Source: Calcarisporiella thermophila CBS 279.70 (Eukaryota > Calcarisporiellomycota). Taken from it: a stretch of 64,000 nucleotides of DNA. The stretch is from assembly GCF_041956535.1 (NCBI RefSeq), contig NW_027192199.1, positions 372,001 through 436,000 of the forward strand, read 5' to 3'. The notes beneath the pieces are model-generated. The model saw only the letters and a program-made list of their open reading frames with translations. It made no database searches and was not told the DNA's origin. Position numbers and translations under genes: made by a program. Numbering within the stretch: the first letter of the stretch is position 1; each line of letters starts with the position of its first letter. This document shows, piece by piece, positions 9,002 through 20,899 of the stretch.

Positions 9002-10613
9002 ATGCAACTCAATGCTGTGCTTGGACATGGGATGAATGGCTCCGAGAAACCATACTTGCACCTAAATACTAAGGCCCACGAATCCTGTGGCAAGCCCCCA
9101 TCCTTAATTTGGCATGATGCGATATTCATCTCAAATCGACACAATGACCCTCATGCTGGCATGCAGAGGCATTCGGAGATGGCTGACAACATTCCTCTCT
9201 CCATTTCTATGAAGTCAGCTCTTGAAGAATCTATTCAATCCGATGTGTTTGTTTCAATACTCTCCGATGGGGACGACAGGACGAGCTTGGGTGAGAGCAT
9301 GATGGTTTTGGACGAGTTCTTGCGCAATTGTCGGAAAGCGTTCCCGAAAGTTGAACTGGAGTCCCTTTGGGTCCCTGCCCATATTCACCCGCAGCTCTTC
9401 CCCCTTCAATTCTGCGAATGGCTTCAGGTTCAAAGCTCCCAGACCACGGAGAGTCAAAATGCTGGTAAAGTCGGCCCATGTCAAGGGAAACGCCAAGAGT
9501 TGGATGGAGAAGAAGGGGTAGCTGAATTGCAGGATGAGAAGCCAAAAATCAAAAGGACGAGATCGCTGGCAAAATATCGATTCGGCACCAAAGCACCCTT
9601 GCACAGAACATCGGCTCGCGGCGACCATGGAAATAGGAGGTCGGAGTTGAGGGAGGAACAGCCCCATCCTCCGCAGACTGCAAGCACGCAACCTCTGGTC
9701 ATAGGTAAGCAATACACGCACCTTCACCATGCGGTTATGAGAAAATAACATGGAGGCATTCCTTCAAGATCATGCCGCGAATTACCGGCAAGAGCAACCC
9801 ATTGGCATTAAAGAATCATCCGGTCCGGTTGCCGAATCTCCGGTCCAATCCGAGCGGCCGACTCCGAAATTCAGAATAGAAGGGGCTTCCAAGATTGCAG
9901 AACCAGAAGTCCCTCCACCCACCTCGGCAAGGGCAGATGCTTGCTCTGCTCCCACCGTCGCACCTTTTCACGAAAAGCAACCAGCTGACTGTGACGCTCT
10001 CTCCAAACGTGCCGCTCCTCGCCACCTCTCTGTAATGAACAAAAGGCTATTTGCCAAAATTATGAAGCTACGTAAAATCCTCTACGCTCTCTTCTTGGTT
10101 CGGTCTCCTCCCCCTAGTATATCCCCCGCCAGCAGAGGCGAGCATTCCCCCAAACCTTTCCGGCCCGATCACTTCCATCGTTACCCCATTCAGACCGAGT
10201 ATGCCCTCTATAAACTCTCGCACCTCAAGTTATCCGAGCAGCGTCGACCCTTGCGCCACCAAGTGATCATCACAAACTTTATGTTTTGGTATCTATCCAC
10301 GGTGCAAAAACAGATCACACGAAGAAAAGCCACGCCGCAGGCAAGCCTTAAGCCTAGAAGCGACTCTAAAGCTTCGAAGTATGGAAACGAATCGACGCCT
10401 TTACCCACCCTTCCCGCTGCACAGAACAAGTTAGCATCCACTGATACACACTATCCAACCCTGTCTAGACAGGCATTATTTACCAATGTCATGAGCCGAC
10501 GTAGAGCCACGGCCGGCGCCATTAGACATATTCCCAACTCTCCCCTATTGGACCACGCACCTCCTATGACTACGCAGCCGAAGACGCCGTCCCGCCTCGC
10601 ACTCGCGAATTGA
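9002..10613 (+). CDS. Zds1/Zds2-like regulator (Zds C-terminal domain)
   Basis: Two exons, 9002-9704 and 9769-10613, joined in phase across a 64-nt intron to 515 aa. The first in-frame ATG is at 9002, but an upstream exon is possible. The N-terminal part contains ESLWVPAHIHPQLFPLQFCEW, resembling the LFWVPA..HPE.AP..F motif of fungal Zds proteins. The C-terminal part contains EYALYKLSHLKL followed by RRPLRHQVIITNFMFWYL, the Zds C-terminal motif. In yeast Zds1/Zds2 bind PP2A-Cdc55, promote Cdc14 release at mitotic exit and affect polarity. The rest is low-complexity, rich in Ser, Pro, Arg and Lys, as in the family. The two motifs were recognised by eye from memory of the family, so identity is probable rather than certain. 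Confidence 0.68.
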
Positions 10614-11101
10614 TCACACTCCCATGAAACCATGCGCCGGATCGAACTTGGTGGAAATGTTGAACACAATGAAAACCCCTAGGGCTGGTTTAGGATAGGG
10701 CTGCCAGGCTGGAACTGAAGCTCCTCCTCCGTCATCCGTACCTTTGCCACCTGCAAATAGTGCAAGGGCTTAGCGAGAAGCCCGAAACTCGATTACATGC
10801 CGCTGTGTTTATATTCCAAATATTCTGTGATAACCCCTTCCTCTGTACTCTTTCATTCCCATGTTGGTTGTTTACCCTCTATGTTTACATAGAGTTTTAG
10901 CGAACTAAACCACAAACATTGTACAAAAGACAGCGTTTACTTGGAGAGTAATGGAAAGGACCCAGAGGGAATCAAAATGGCATAGTGGATAAAAGTGTGG
11001 ATTATGAATATTATGAAGATTACAAATACATGCATAGGGGGATATAAGATCGGAAACATATGGATATGGATATCGAGAAGAATCATACATGAGCGAATAA
11101 T
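10614..11101. other. intergenic, convergent 3' ends
   Basis: Spacer between the convergent Zds-like and zinc-finger genes. No coding sequence recognised on either strand. Confidence 0.5.
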
Positions 11102-12012
11102 TAGAAAAGAGGCGGAATTTTAGAACGAGCCTCGCTTTTTCCTCTTGACTGCCCTCGTTTCTGCGAACTTCCCGCATGCCTCCTCCTGCCTCCAGTGTCG
11201 TCGCAAGGCATCGCTTCTCGAGAAGCTTCTGAGCAATTAAAGCCATCAGGCGAGCGATTAAGAGACGGCATTTTTAAAGGAGGACGAAAAAAAATAAGCG
11301 AGACCTACCTCTGGCATTCTGGGCATTCGTATGGCTTTTCGCGTGTGTGCACGCGTACGTGGCGGTTCAGATCATGTCTACGGGAGAAAGTGCGGGTGCA
11401 AATAGTACATGCGTGGGGGCGTTCATTTATATGAGTGCGTAAGTGAGCGTGCAAGCTTTTGGAGCGGGTGAAAGTCTTTTGACATTGAGGACAACGAAGT
11501 CCAGGGGAGGCCGGCCCATCGGAAGAATCGTGTTTCACATGGAATGCGGGTGTGTTCTCAGAGGCTCGGGCCGCTCTCTTCGACCTCTGCCTCCTGCGGA
11601 TTGACGCGTCGCCAGAAAGGTTGGGGGAATTGCCTTTCTTCTTTGCCTCTCGATTGTCTGATTGCGGCTCATACATCACGAATTTCATCGGCGTCTCCTC
11701 GTTCATGGGTTTGGACACGGCTGCGTCCTGGATATTGATTGCTTCACCTAATGGCAAGAGTCCCGAGTATAAGTTTTGGGGTGCAACCGTCTCAGGAAGG
11801 GCGTCACTCGAAAAATCCGTTGACGCGAGAATTGTGTAGGCTAACATCGCTTGAGAGTACATGTGGTGTAGAGAGGGCAGACCGTAAAGAATGGTGGGGC
11901 CCAAATCTACTTTGGAGGAATTTTCTCCTTGCGTTAATTGTTCAATTGAGGACGCGTCGTCAGTACAGCATTGAGAGGAAAGAGGGCCGCTGCTGGAGGA
12001 GAGTACTGACAT
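11102..12012 (-). CDS. C2H2 zinc-finger transcription factor, Crz1-like
   Basis: Two exons, 11309-12012 and 11102-11228, joined in phase across an 80-nt intron to 276 aa. Three tandem fingers occupy the C-terminal third: CPQCQKTFTRSKSLHAHLRTH, CTICTRTFSRRHDLNRHVRVH, then CPECQRSFSRSDALRRHWRQ ending EEAC. The third is split by the intron and is C2HC, ending in Cys. The linkers INERPHA and TREKPYE are canonical. The spacing, the (F/S)RSDALRRH motif and the final Cys resemble the calcineurin-responsive factor Crz1, but no PxIxIT calcineurin-docking motif was identified, so the Crz1 label is tentative. The N-terminal 180 residues are Ser/Pro-rich with a basic patch (IRRRQRSKRAAR) likely to serve nuclear import. 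The start at 12012 was chosen because upstream frame has no ATG and reads like leader sequence. Confidence 0.75.
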
Positions 12013-14216
12013 TGCAGAAGGCGAGGACGGGTGCGAGCGGGAGACGCAAAGGACAACTAAATGTGTGAGGAATGGGAAACAGCTGGTTTGATTGAACCGT
12101 GAACGCAATGCTCTAGTATAGGCGCAAAAGGGTGTGAACTTCGAAGAAAGAGAATAGGAAACTTTTAAGATCGAATTTGTGTCGAATCTTGGCCAGTCAC
12201 ACGGTGAGTGCTCATTTCCTCCGCCAGCATTGGGTGGGACAGAAGTCACGGAAAATCAACCATTCTAATACACCCATTGCTAATAAATACAAACTCTCTT
12301 GTTTGCTCGCCAACCATTCTTCAGCCCAAATTGATCTTGCGTGACGGACGAGAGACAGCTGCCTAGGCATTGCCAAGGTGCTAGTTTAGGGTTATAGCCT
12401 CCCGCATGGGAGGGGTAACTGCGGCTGATATCGGTAAAAGAATTGCCCACCGCCTTTACAAATATCACCGTTAATATTGCTACCTCATCAGTGCCATTCT
12501 CAGAGTCCCGCATTTCCATCAGGGCTATGCTTTCTTCGAGCTTATCCGTGAAGCTGATATCCGTGCCGCATCCATTGTTATGTATCTTCTGTGTTATGAT
12601 TAGCTACTGAGTTAGAGCTATCATTCTCCCAGCTTGTTATTTAGATTCGTTTATTAATACAACTTCATAAATCATCCCTCATAAGGGAAGATAGGACCAA
12701 TAAAAACTCCTCTTCAAAAGTATGGAGGGTGTATTTTGTTAACTAACGGGTTTAAATGCAAGGGCCTTTAGTGAGAGAATGGAAAAGTGATTTTAAGAAG
12801 GTTGTCTAATTCGCATAGGGTTCTACCTCAAAGAGTCCAACATTGTTTCCTTGTGTGTAGAGGTGATGGAAAATAGTATACGCAGATTTTAAAGGTCCCG
12901 TTGAAAACCCGGCCCAAGTAATATCCCCATATAAACGCTAGCCCCACATACTTGCCTGCAAGGGGCCATATAAGACGACAGGAATTGAGTTTACTATTAG
13001 AGGATGACGCAGGCAATACATTCAACTTGGAGGGGGCTATAGAGTTAAAGAGGGGATACGTGGGGGATTTGTGGATCGGAGAGATACAAGCTCGATGAAG
13101 CTAAACGTTCAAATGGTGCTTCATAAATTGGCGGTAAGTTTAACTGGTGTTTCCTAGTTTTAGTTTGATGGTTGCCTGTTCCGTAAAAATCGCTCAGTTT
13201 CGACGACAGGGCGCAGATTTGATTCTCCGACCTCAATGGCTTAGTGTTTACAGTGGAGGAGAGGGACCGGCGGTAGGGGCAGGAGCCCCTCGCAAAACCT
13301 CGGTGTCTTCCCTAACAAGCCCGGGATGGGGCGCTTTTCAAACTTGGTTGCTTGTGCGGGAATATTGGAAGGAGTGTAAACAAAACTTTAAGTCGCAGTG
13401 ATGGGGATGCAAATGGTGATGGCCCTCATGGAGTTCGGGAATTCTCGCATTCCACTTTGGGAGACAAGATAGGAGGGGCTGGAGTTCTCCAGAGGAGAGC
13501 GAATATAGGCGGAGCACTTGGCCTAGGAATATTCTAGATCGGAGACGGGTGCCCAGCTGGGCGAGTGACCCAAGAATAGCCGGCCTGAGGCCACTGTCAA
13601 ACTATGGCGACAATTTATTGAATTAGCTTGCGGTGTTAATAGGCCAATAGTGGAGCAATGGGAAGAAAAAGAATTTATGTGGGGATGTTTCCCCGCAATG
13701 TTCCGTTGTGCCCGCGGCCAGCCAGTCGAGCAAGCCGGCCAAACTGAAGAAAAATTTCATTTTTAATAAAACTCCTGGAGCAGAAAGCAATATACCCTTC
13801 CCCCTCTTGTATATCCGGCTAATATCCCCCCTCAGGGCCGGTGTGTTGGTAGACTTACGTGGCCGATGAACGCCCTAGTGGAAGAGCTGAGCAAAGAATT
13901 GCGTTGAACCCGATATCCAAATATAGAGGTGCATGAAAAGACGTGGGAAAATTGGAATGTAGTGAATTTTCATCGGGATAATATGGCGCGTGACTGTGTT
14001 TTGCTCCGGCGAATCTCGGAAATTGATCTTTTCGGCTGTCTTATGCATTTGAAAGAGACCATTATAAAAGGGGACCATGTCTTTGTGTGGGTCCGGAACA
14101 AGACAGCGCAAAGCTATCGGTCTCAGGCTTATTTAGTTCTTTTTTTCTCATTTTCAGTTCTTCTCTCCCCCTTTTTTCCCCACTCTTACACTCTAATTCT
14201 AGTCAAATTCAGCATA
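12013..14216. other. 2.2-kb gene-free region, includes PCK1 promoter
   Basis: No protein family is recognised in any frame. Short frames on both strands (e.g. 12280-12519, 13147-13401) lack conserved features. The right end must hold the PEPCK promoter and leader: a TATA-like box at 14063 and a pyrimidine-rich leader at 14140-14190. A GC-rich palindrome GCCCAGCTGGGC lies at about 13552-13563 and could be a regulator site; this is a guess. The length suits a nutrient-controlled gene. Confidence 0.5.
14063..14070 (+). promoter_or_regulatory. TATA box, PEPCK promoter
   Basis: TATAAAAG at 14063-14070, 147 bp upstream of the PEPCK start codon and followed by a pyrimidine-rich leader. TATA-containing promoters are common in regulated fungal genes, fitting a gluconeogenic gene controlled by carbon source. 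Confidence 0.6.
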
Positions 14217-15950
14217 ATGGTTACCTCACACTGCTACTCAAACGGTCATCACCACCACAACGGACATCACCACCACACTAAAATCGAAGAGGACCTGCAC
14301 AAGCGGGCCCACATCGACTATACCAAGGTCAGCATCTTATGGAACCCCTCGGTGCCAATTCTGTACGAGGAGGCGCTCAGTTCCGAGCCTGGCACCGTTA
14401 TTTCCTCTTCGGGAGCCATTATTGCTTCGTCCGGTAAGAAGACCGGCCGTTCTCCCCGGGACAAGCGTATCACCGACGACGAGGAGACGGTGAATGATAT
14501 CTGGGTACGTGTGCAGGCAATAGCCAAACTTGTCAGGTCTATCTCGCGCTAACCTTTAATTTTCTAAACCTTATTCTAGTGGGGCCCCGTGAACACTAAA
14601 TTGTCGGACCATGTCTTCATGATCAACCGTGAGCGCGCCATCGACTATTTGAACACTCGGGATCGCCTCTATGTGTTCGACGGCTTCGCCGGATGGGATC
14701 CCAAGTACCGCATCAAGATCCGCGTCGTCAGCGCTCGCGCTTACCACTGTCTCTTCATGCGCAACATGCTTATCCGCCCCACTGAGGCTGAGCTCGAGAG
14801 CTTCGGCGAGCCGGACTTCACCATCTACAATGCTGGTGCCTTCCCAGCCAACCGATACACTACCGGCATGACCTCGACCACCTCGGTTGCCTTGAGCTTC
14901 AAGCACAAGGAGATGGTCATTCTCGGCACCGAGTACGCCGGTGAGATGAAGAAGGGCATCTTCACGGTGATGCACTACCTCATGCCCAAGGCTGGCGTAT
15001 TGTCTCTGCACTCCTCGGCCAACGAGGGCCCCAATGGCGACGTCACCCTCTTCTTCGGTCTCTCCGGCACCGGCAAGACCACCCTCTCCGCCGACCCCCA
15101 CCGCACCCTGATCGGCGACGACGAGCACTGCTGGTCGGATGATGGTATCTTCAACATCGAGGGCGGATGCTACGCCAAGTGCATTGACCTCAGCGCTGAG
15201 AAGGAGCCCCAGATCTTCAACGCCATCCGCTTCGGAACAGTCCTCGAGAACGTCGTGGTCGACGAGGATTCGCGTGTGGTCGACTACTCAGACAAGTCGG
15301 TCACCGAGAACACCCGTGCTGCCTACCCCATCGAGTACATCCCCAATGCCAAGACTCCTTGTATGGGCGGCCACCCCAAGAACATCATCCTGCTCACCTG
15401 CGATGCCTTTGGTGTGCTCCCTCCTGTGGCCAAACTCTCGCCCTCGCAGGTGATGTACCACTTCATCTCCGGCTACACCGCCAAGATGGCGGGTACCGAA
15501 GATGGCGTTTTGGAGCCCGAGGCCACCTTCAGCGCCTGCTTCGGCCAGCCCTTCTTGGTGTGGCATCCCACTAAGTACGCCCGCATGCTTGCTGAGAAGA
15601 TGTCCGAGCATGCTGCCGACGCATGGCTTATTTCCACCGGATGGACCGGCGGTCCCTATGGTGTGGGTGAGCGCTGTTCGCTGAAATATACCCGCGCTAT
15701 CATTGATGCCATTCACAGCGGTGAGCTGTCCAAGGTCGAATACGAGACTTTCCCCGTCTTTGGCCTGCAGATCCCCCGCAGCTGCCCTGGAGTTCCCTCC
15801 GAGATCCTGAACCCCTCGCGCGCCTGGAAGGACCAGGGTGCCTTCGATGGGCAACTCCGGAAACTCGCCTCTCTCTTCCAAGAGAACTTCAAGCTGTACC
15901 AGTCGGAGGCTGCTGAGGACGTAATTGCCGCTGGCCCCAAGCTCGCATAG
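14217..15950 (+). CDS. PCK1: phosphoenolpyruvate carboxykinase (ATP)
   Basis: Two exons, 14217-14504 and 14580-15950, joined in phase (DIW|WGPVN) to 552 aa, the usual size of ATP-type PEPCK. It converts oxaloacetate and ATP to phosphoenolpyruvate, CO2 and ADP in the cytosol, the committed step of gluconeogenesis. Motifs: the kinase loop [11 protein letters not shown], the metal site [19 protein letters not shown], substrate-site RYTTGMTST, and the adenine region near [12 protein letters not shown]. The N-terminus is unusual: after [10 protein letters not shown] come two runs of four histidines separated by NG, then the normal [15 protein letters not shown]. The second exon is strongly C-biased at third positions, as expected for a highly expressed gene. 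Regulation by carbon source is likely from the family, not shown here. Confidence 0.97.
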
Positions 15951-16346
15951 ATTTCTCCCCCTTCCCTCCCCTCCGCTCTATATCTTCTTATGCTTTAAAA
16001 TATTCAAATTCTCTCTCTTTGTTCAATTTCTCATACTTTCTAGAACTGCTTAAGTCGAGGCTGAGGCGCTGTATTTGTATCATATTAATATAACTTTGAC
16101 ACTGATTTCTTAATAAAACCAATACTTTATTAACAAATGGGTGTATTTTGAGGTGATAGTAGCTACAGTATTGATAGGACTTGATTTCTGTCACTTGCCA
16201 TCTTGTGATTTACTCTCCCCATATGATATCGGAGTGCCGATGGGATATTCCGATTTGATAGGCAAAAAGTCTCAGATTATTTATTACAAAGAGATAAATG
16301 AACAATATATTCAAGCTCGGCGCAGTAAGCAAGATAACATTCCTAT
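15951..16346. other. intergenic, convergent 3' ends
   Basis: AT-rich spacer between the 3' ends of PEPCK and BI-1. AATAAA-like signals occur (CTTAATAAAACC near 16110). No gene seen. Confidence 0.5.
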
Positions 16347-17292
16347 TCAACCCCTTCTCCTTCGTTCGGCTTGTCTTCTCTTATCTCGGTTCTCTTGCTC
16401 CCGTTGTTTCGCCAATATTATCAGGATGCGCACAAAAATCGCTATCAGGTCCACATACAGCTCCATACAGTGACGTATCACGTCTCCATACCCCGCACTT
16501 GCTCGTTCGATAATAAGCTGGGTATCGTAAACCACTATTCAAAGAGTAAGTACCTTGGTAACTAGACCTACATGATGGATTGGATATTTACCGTATCCAC
16601 AAAATACCATAAGCCCAGCGTACAATTCCACATTATAGAGAGCGGTTGACCCCACGAACCAGTTGAAAAAGGCAAGCCAAGACATCAGTGATACAGCACT
16701 TGAGAGGATTCCACCGATATATAGCCAGGAACGGCGCTGACTCAAGAGGGCACTGCCTGTGAAGCTGGCAAAGACGATAGCGGTCGTGACTAGGGCATTG
16801 AACAAGATTTGCCCACTGAAATGAGTAGATAAGTAATGAGTCGCAGAAGAGGATGTGAAGTATAGAGTAATTCACCTGTAATCTATTAGCCAGATATACT
16901 CAACCAATGAGCCTAATGCCACACCTTGGAAGAAAGCAAAGGCTGCAAGAATTCCAAACCGTAGAGTGCGATTTTCTGGGGTGGGCCGCAATACTGCAAG
17001 CATACCCATCGAGATCATCAAGCCTATGCTTGAGAGTAGACCATCCTATTCAAAATCAAGTAGATCATCAAGATGATTACTCCTAATCACTTGATTGAAA
17101 AGAGGATGCCCTTACTCCTGCAATAAAGGATCCAAGACTTCGCGACCACGCTGCCCATCCGGAAATCACGGAAAGCAGAGAGAGGGTCGAGTATACTTGG
17201 ACAAGGTGACGTCGAACAGCTGGGGTGAGGCTGGCTGTCGATTTAAATGCACTGAAATTGGGGGGATGATACTCCCAATGGGGAACGACCAT
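16347..17292 (-). CDS. BXI1: BAX inhibitor-1 family membrane protein
   Basis: Four exons on the minus strand: 17116-17292, 16876-17045, 16592-16815 and 16347-16534. They join in phase to 252 aa. The start is MVVPHWEYHPPNF, followed by an HLVQVYSTLSLLS helix. Several hydrophobic segments follow, with the TMBIM6 signatures FASFTGSALLSQRRSWLY and VFCGYVVYDTQLIIERA, then DVIRHCMELYVDLIAIFVRIL. BI-1 proteins are ER membrane pH-sensitive Ca2+ leak channels that restrain stress-induced death; in yeast Bxi1 modulates the unfolded protein response. The C-terminus is very basic and Gln/Arg-rich (KQREQENRDKRRQAERRRRG), as in the family where it controls the leak. Size and topology are normal. The gene is convergent with PEPCK. 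Confidence 0.92.
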
Positions 17293-17894
17293 TTTCAAAT
17301 GGTTTATTAGATCTTGGAACGTAGAAATTATTCAGTGGAAAATTGAAGAATTTCTGGTGAATGCATTAAAATCAATTTAGAAAACGAGCCACGTAAGCCA
17401 CATGGGGGTTTTATGTCAGGCCTAACAAGATTAACGACAGACTCGAACTTTCTAGATTCTTTATTTCCTCGAACTTATATGTTGACATATCATCGTAGGT
17501 GCAGCATGTCACTCTCATGTGGCCTTATATATATGGTTCTATAGAAGAGTAGACTCCACCACAAGATATACATCCAAAAATATGGCACTAATTCATATTT
17601 TTCGAATTTGAGGCTGCAAAGTAGCTGGCTTCGTTCCTCTAGCCCAGTCCTGTTACAATTGTCTTCTAAATTTCCCAGGATATACCTCGCCAACTACCAG
17701 TTTAAAGTAAGGTCTACTCTCTCAACATGGATGGGAGATCGAAGTAGTGTGACTGTTAATTTATCCTCATAAGGTTTTGAGATGACCAATAATTCTTCCT
17801 ATTGCACCTGGAAAGTAAATTCATGTGGTCCTTTTTCGAATAAAAAACCAAACTTTTTATACCAAAGATAGCGGTCAGGCAATTTGGAGTAATA
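17293..17894. other. intergenic between divergent genes
   Basis: Holds the promoters of BI-1 (minus) and pantothenate synthetase (plus). AT-rich; no coding region recognised. Confidence 0.5.
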
Positions 17895-18936
17895 ATGGCC
17901 AGGAGTTCCCCGATCGTGATTGATACAATTTCCTCAATCCGAGCATGGCGTGCTATACAGAGTCAACAAGGGCGAAGAGTTGCTCTAGTCCCAACCATGG
18001 GGGCGCTTCATGAGGGCCATTTGCAACTCGTGAAGGAGGCAGCCTCTCGATGTGACTCCGTAGTCGTTTCAATTTTTGTCAATCCTGCACAATTTGCTCC
18101 TCACGAGGATCTTGATCAATACCCACGGACATTGCAATCGGACCTGGAGGCCTTACAAGAATGCGAGAAGGTGGAGGCTGTGTTTGTTCCAAAAGTAAGC
18201 GAGATGTACCCGAAGGGAATTGTATTAGAGGTGGAGAACCAAGTCGGAGCATTTGTGGAAGTCAAGGGAAGATCACATCAGGTGAAGATACGTTTATTAT
18301 GATGGTTGGGTAATGTTTATGCTAACGTTTGGTGTTTAAGATGGAGGGAAAATCAAGGCCTACCTTTTTCCGAGGCGTTGCAACGGTGGTTTCCAAACTC
18401 TTTAACATTGGTACGAGCTTGCAAGCACACAGAAGAAGCAAATACAAATCCATAAAACTCACCATTTCTATCCTTTCTAACTAGTGCTGCCTGATGTTGT
18501 CATTTTCGGTCAAAAAGATGCTCAGCAATGTGTGGTTATACGAACGCTCATCGATGATCTCCATTTTCCTATCGAGATGATCGTTTGCTCGACTATGCGT
18601 GAACAGGATGGTCTTGCAATGAGCAGTCGTAATCGATATCTCACCCCTCACCAGCGCACAATCGCCACATCGCTGTATAGTGCCCTCTCGGCCGCGAAGG
18701 AATTATACTTGCAAGGGAAACGAAATAGAGATGAACTGATGGCCATTGCGCATCAGGTATTTGAGGAGAGGATCGCGGGAGAGGAGGGGGTGAAGTTGGA
18801 TTATATTTCGTTGGCCAATCCACGCACCCTCGAAGAGTTGCAGACGGTAGGCAAGGAGGGCGCAATACTAAGCGGGGCATTTTGGGTTGGAAAGGCGCGC
18901 TTGATAGACAATCTATTGCTCGATTGTGAACTGTAG
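17895..18936 (+). CDS. PAN6: pantothenate synthetase (pantoate-beta-alanine ligase)
   Basis: Three exons, 17895-18281, 18341-18410 and 18485-18936, joined in phase to 302 aa. The enzyme ligates pantoate and beta-alanine with ATP to give pantothenate, the last step of vitamin B5 synthesis before coenzyme A. Motifs: ALVPTMGALHEGHLQLV (the HIGH-like ATP site), SIFVNPAQFAPHEDLDQYPR, RPTFFRGVATVVSKLFNI split by an intron, VVIFGQKDAQQC, and MREQDGLAMSSRNRYL. The length matches fungal Pan6 and bacterial PanC. Introns are 59 and 74 nt. No targeting peptide is evident, so a cytosolic enzyme is likely. Confidence 0.95.
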
Positions 18937-19179
18937 GCTGCATGGTGTGAGACAAGTTTTCTAGAAACGAAATATTATTCTATAACTTTTTCCCTTCGAA
19001 TCCTAATTTAGTGGGGTGAAATTTATTATTAAATTTACACACTAGCTTTTTTTCGCGCATTTTTTTTTCCTTTTCGATATAGCCCACCCTGGTACTTTGA
19101 AAACCAAATAATATTACCACACTCCTTCTCTTTAACTTGGATCTCGAATTGTCTATTGCTTCATTTGATCCGGTTTCCA

Positions 19180-20695
19180 ATGTCTCGCAACTCTACCGAT
19201 AGCCATACCGGTCTTTTAACCGGCGATCACTACCGCCGTTCCCCGTCAATTATGAAGGGCGTACGCGCGTTTATCTTCTCGAGCTGGCTGAACATCGGCC
19301 TTATTTTCGTTCCTTTGGGTATGCTGGCGGAATCTTTGCACTGGTCGTCAAGCGTTGTTTTTACGCTTAATTTCCTGGCGATCATTCCACTTGCAAAAAT
19401 GCTTGGTTATGCTACTGAAGATGTTGCTTTACGTGTTGGGGAGGTATGGTGTTGAAATCGCTTGGCAAAATCTCAACGATCCACTGACATTTATTCTGCA
19501 TCTACATTTGTTGGCAATAGACTCTCGGTGGATTGCTTAATGCAACATTTGGAAATGCCGTCGAACTTATTATCGCAATCATCGCGCTTCAAAAAGGATT
19601 GATTAGCGTTGTGCAGGCATCCATGCTCGGCTCGATTCTGTCCAATCTTCTCCTCGTTCTTGGACTTAGTTTTTTCGCTGGAGGATTGTTCTACAAAGAA
19701 CAATCTTTCAATGAGACCGCAGCGCAAACTTCGGCGTCTATGATGGCTCTTGCCCTTAGCTCCTTGATGCTTCCGGCCGCGTACAAGTACGCGATACCGA
19801 ACCAGAAGCGGGGAGAAATGGAGGAACAAATTCTCGGCATCTCTCATGCCACTGCTATCCTACTGTTGATCATTTATATTGGATATTTGTACTTCCAGCT
19901 AAAGACGCACTCGCACTTATACGTTTCTGAGGGAGATGAAGAGGAGGCGGCTGAGCCGGAGATGTCATTGGGCGTGGGGCTTGCTGCGTGAGTATTATCT
20001 GCCCTAAACGCAATCGCAACGTCTTTGTTAAGATATCCTCGTTTTAGATTGATGGTCACCACCATTTTTGTGGCTCTTTGCGGTGAGAATCTTGTGGGCG
20101 CGATTGAGGGTATTGTCGAGCAATGGCATATCAGTGCGACTTTTGTGGGTTTGATCCTGCTTCCTATAGTGGGAAATGCAGCAGAGCATGTAAGTGGGAT
20201 CTGCGGACCCTATATGCTTTGAGACCACCCTTATCAATATTGTTCCCTTTCTCTCTCCTTCTTAGCTGACAGCAGTGACCGTTGCCATGAAAGATAAGAT
20301 GGACTTGACCATTGGTAATTCAGATCTGACATGTTGGCTTGCGCCACAAAAATGAAGCTTAATATATGTTTAATCTCTAGGTATTGCGCTCGGATCTTCG
20401 CTTCAGATTGCTCTGTTTGCCACGCCTCTGATGGTGGTGATAGGATGGATTATCGGTCAACCAATGTAGGCCTGAAGTTTGCCGATATATTGAATTTTAT
20501 GGCTTTCTCTAACCGATATGACTTGCTAGGACCCTATGCTTCGACATCTACTCTACCTGCGTCCTATTCATTTCGGTTCTTGTGGTCAACTATCTGATCA
20601 ACGATGGTAAGAGCAACTGGTTAGAAGGAGCCCAGCTGATGGTCGCTTATTCCATCGTTGCTGTCACATACTACTATTATCCGGATACAAACTAA
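19180..20695 (+). CDS. VCX1: vacuolar Ca2+/H+ exchanger (CAX/Vcx1)
   Basis: Six exons: 19180-19443, 19521-19987, 20048-20189, 20266-20314, 20381-20465 and 20530-20695. They join in phase to 390 aa. The two CAX alpha-repeats are present: [18 protein letters not shown] with the key Glu, and the second repeat [16 protein letters not shown] followed by [17 protein letters not shown]. About eleven hydrophobic segments are expected; an acidic loop ([11 protein letters not shown]) lies between the two halves as in Vcx1. The protein exchanges cytosolic Ca2+ for vacuolar H+. The gene lies next to V-ATPase subunit E, whose complex supplies the proton gradient; the adjacency may be chance. Start chosen at [13 protein letters not shown], the first ATG giving a family-like N-terminus. 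Confidence 0.94.
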
Positions 20696-20899
20696 GCGGT
20701 AGTTGAGTTTAAGAATGAATTTATTATCCAGTTTAGGTTGAATCTGCATGTTCTCGTTTGTTTTTTTTTTTTTTGTTAAAACTTCAGTATCTTTAAAGTG
20801 CATTTTACACTGGATATTTATCATATAAATTTTATAAAAAAATTCTTAAAAAATAAAGATGAAAAAAGAAAAGAAGGAAACAGGAAACAAGAGAGTCTT

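Noticed and set aside
14505-14579. Box C/D or H/ACA RNAs in other introns (PEPCK, GLTP, peroxiredoxin and V-ATPase introns scanned)
   Set aside because: Box-C-like motifs occur (for example in the GLTP intron 5755-5832) but lack a matching box D and terminal stem.
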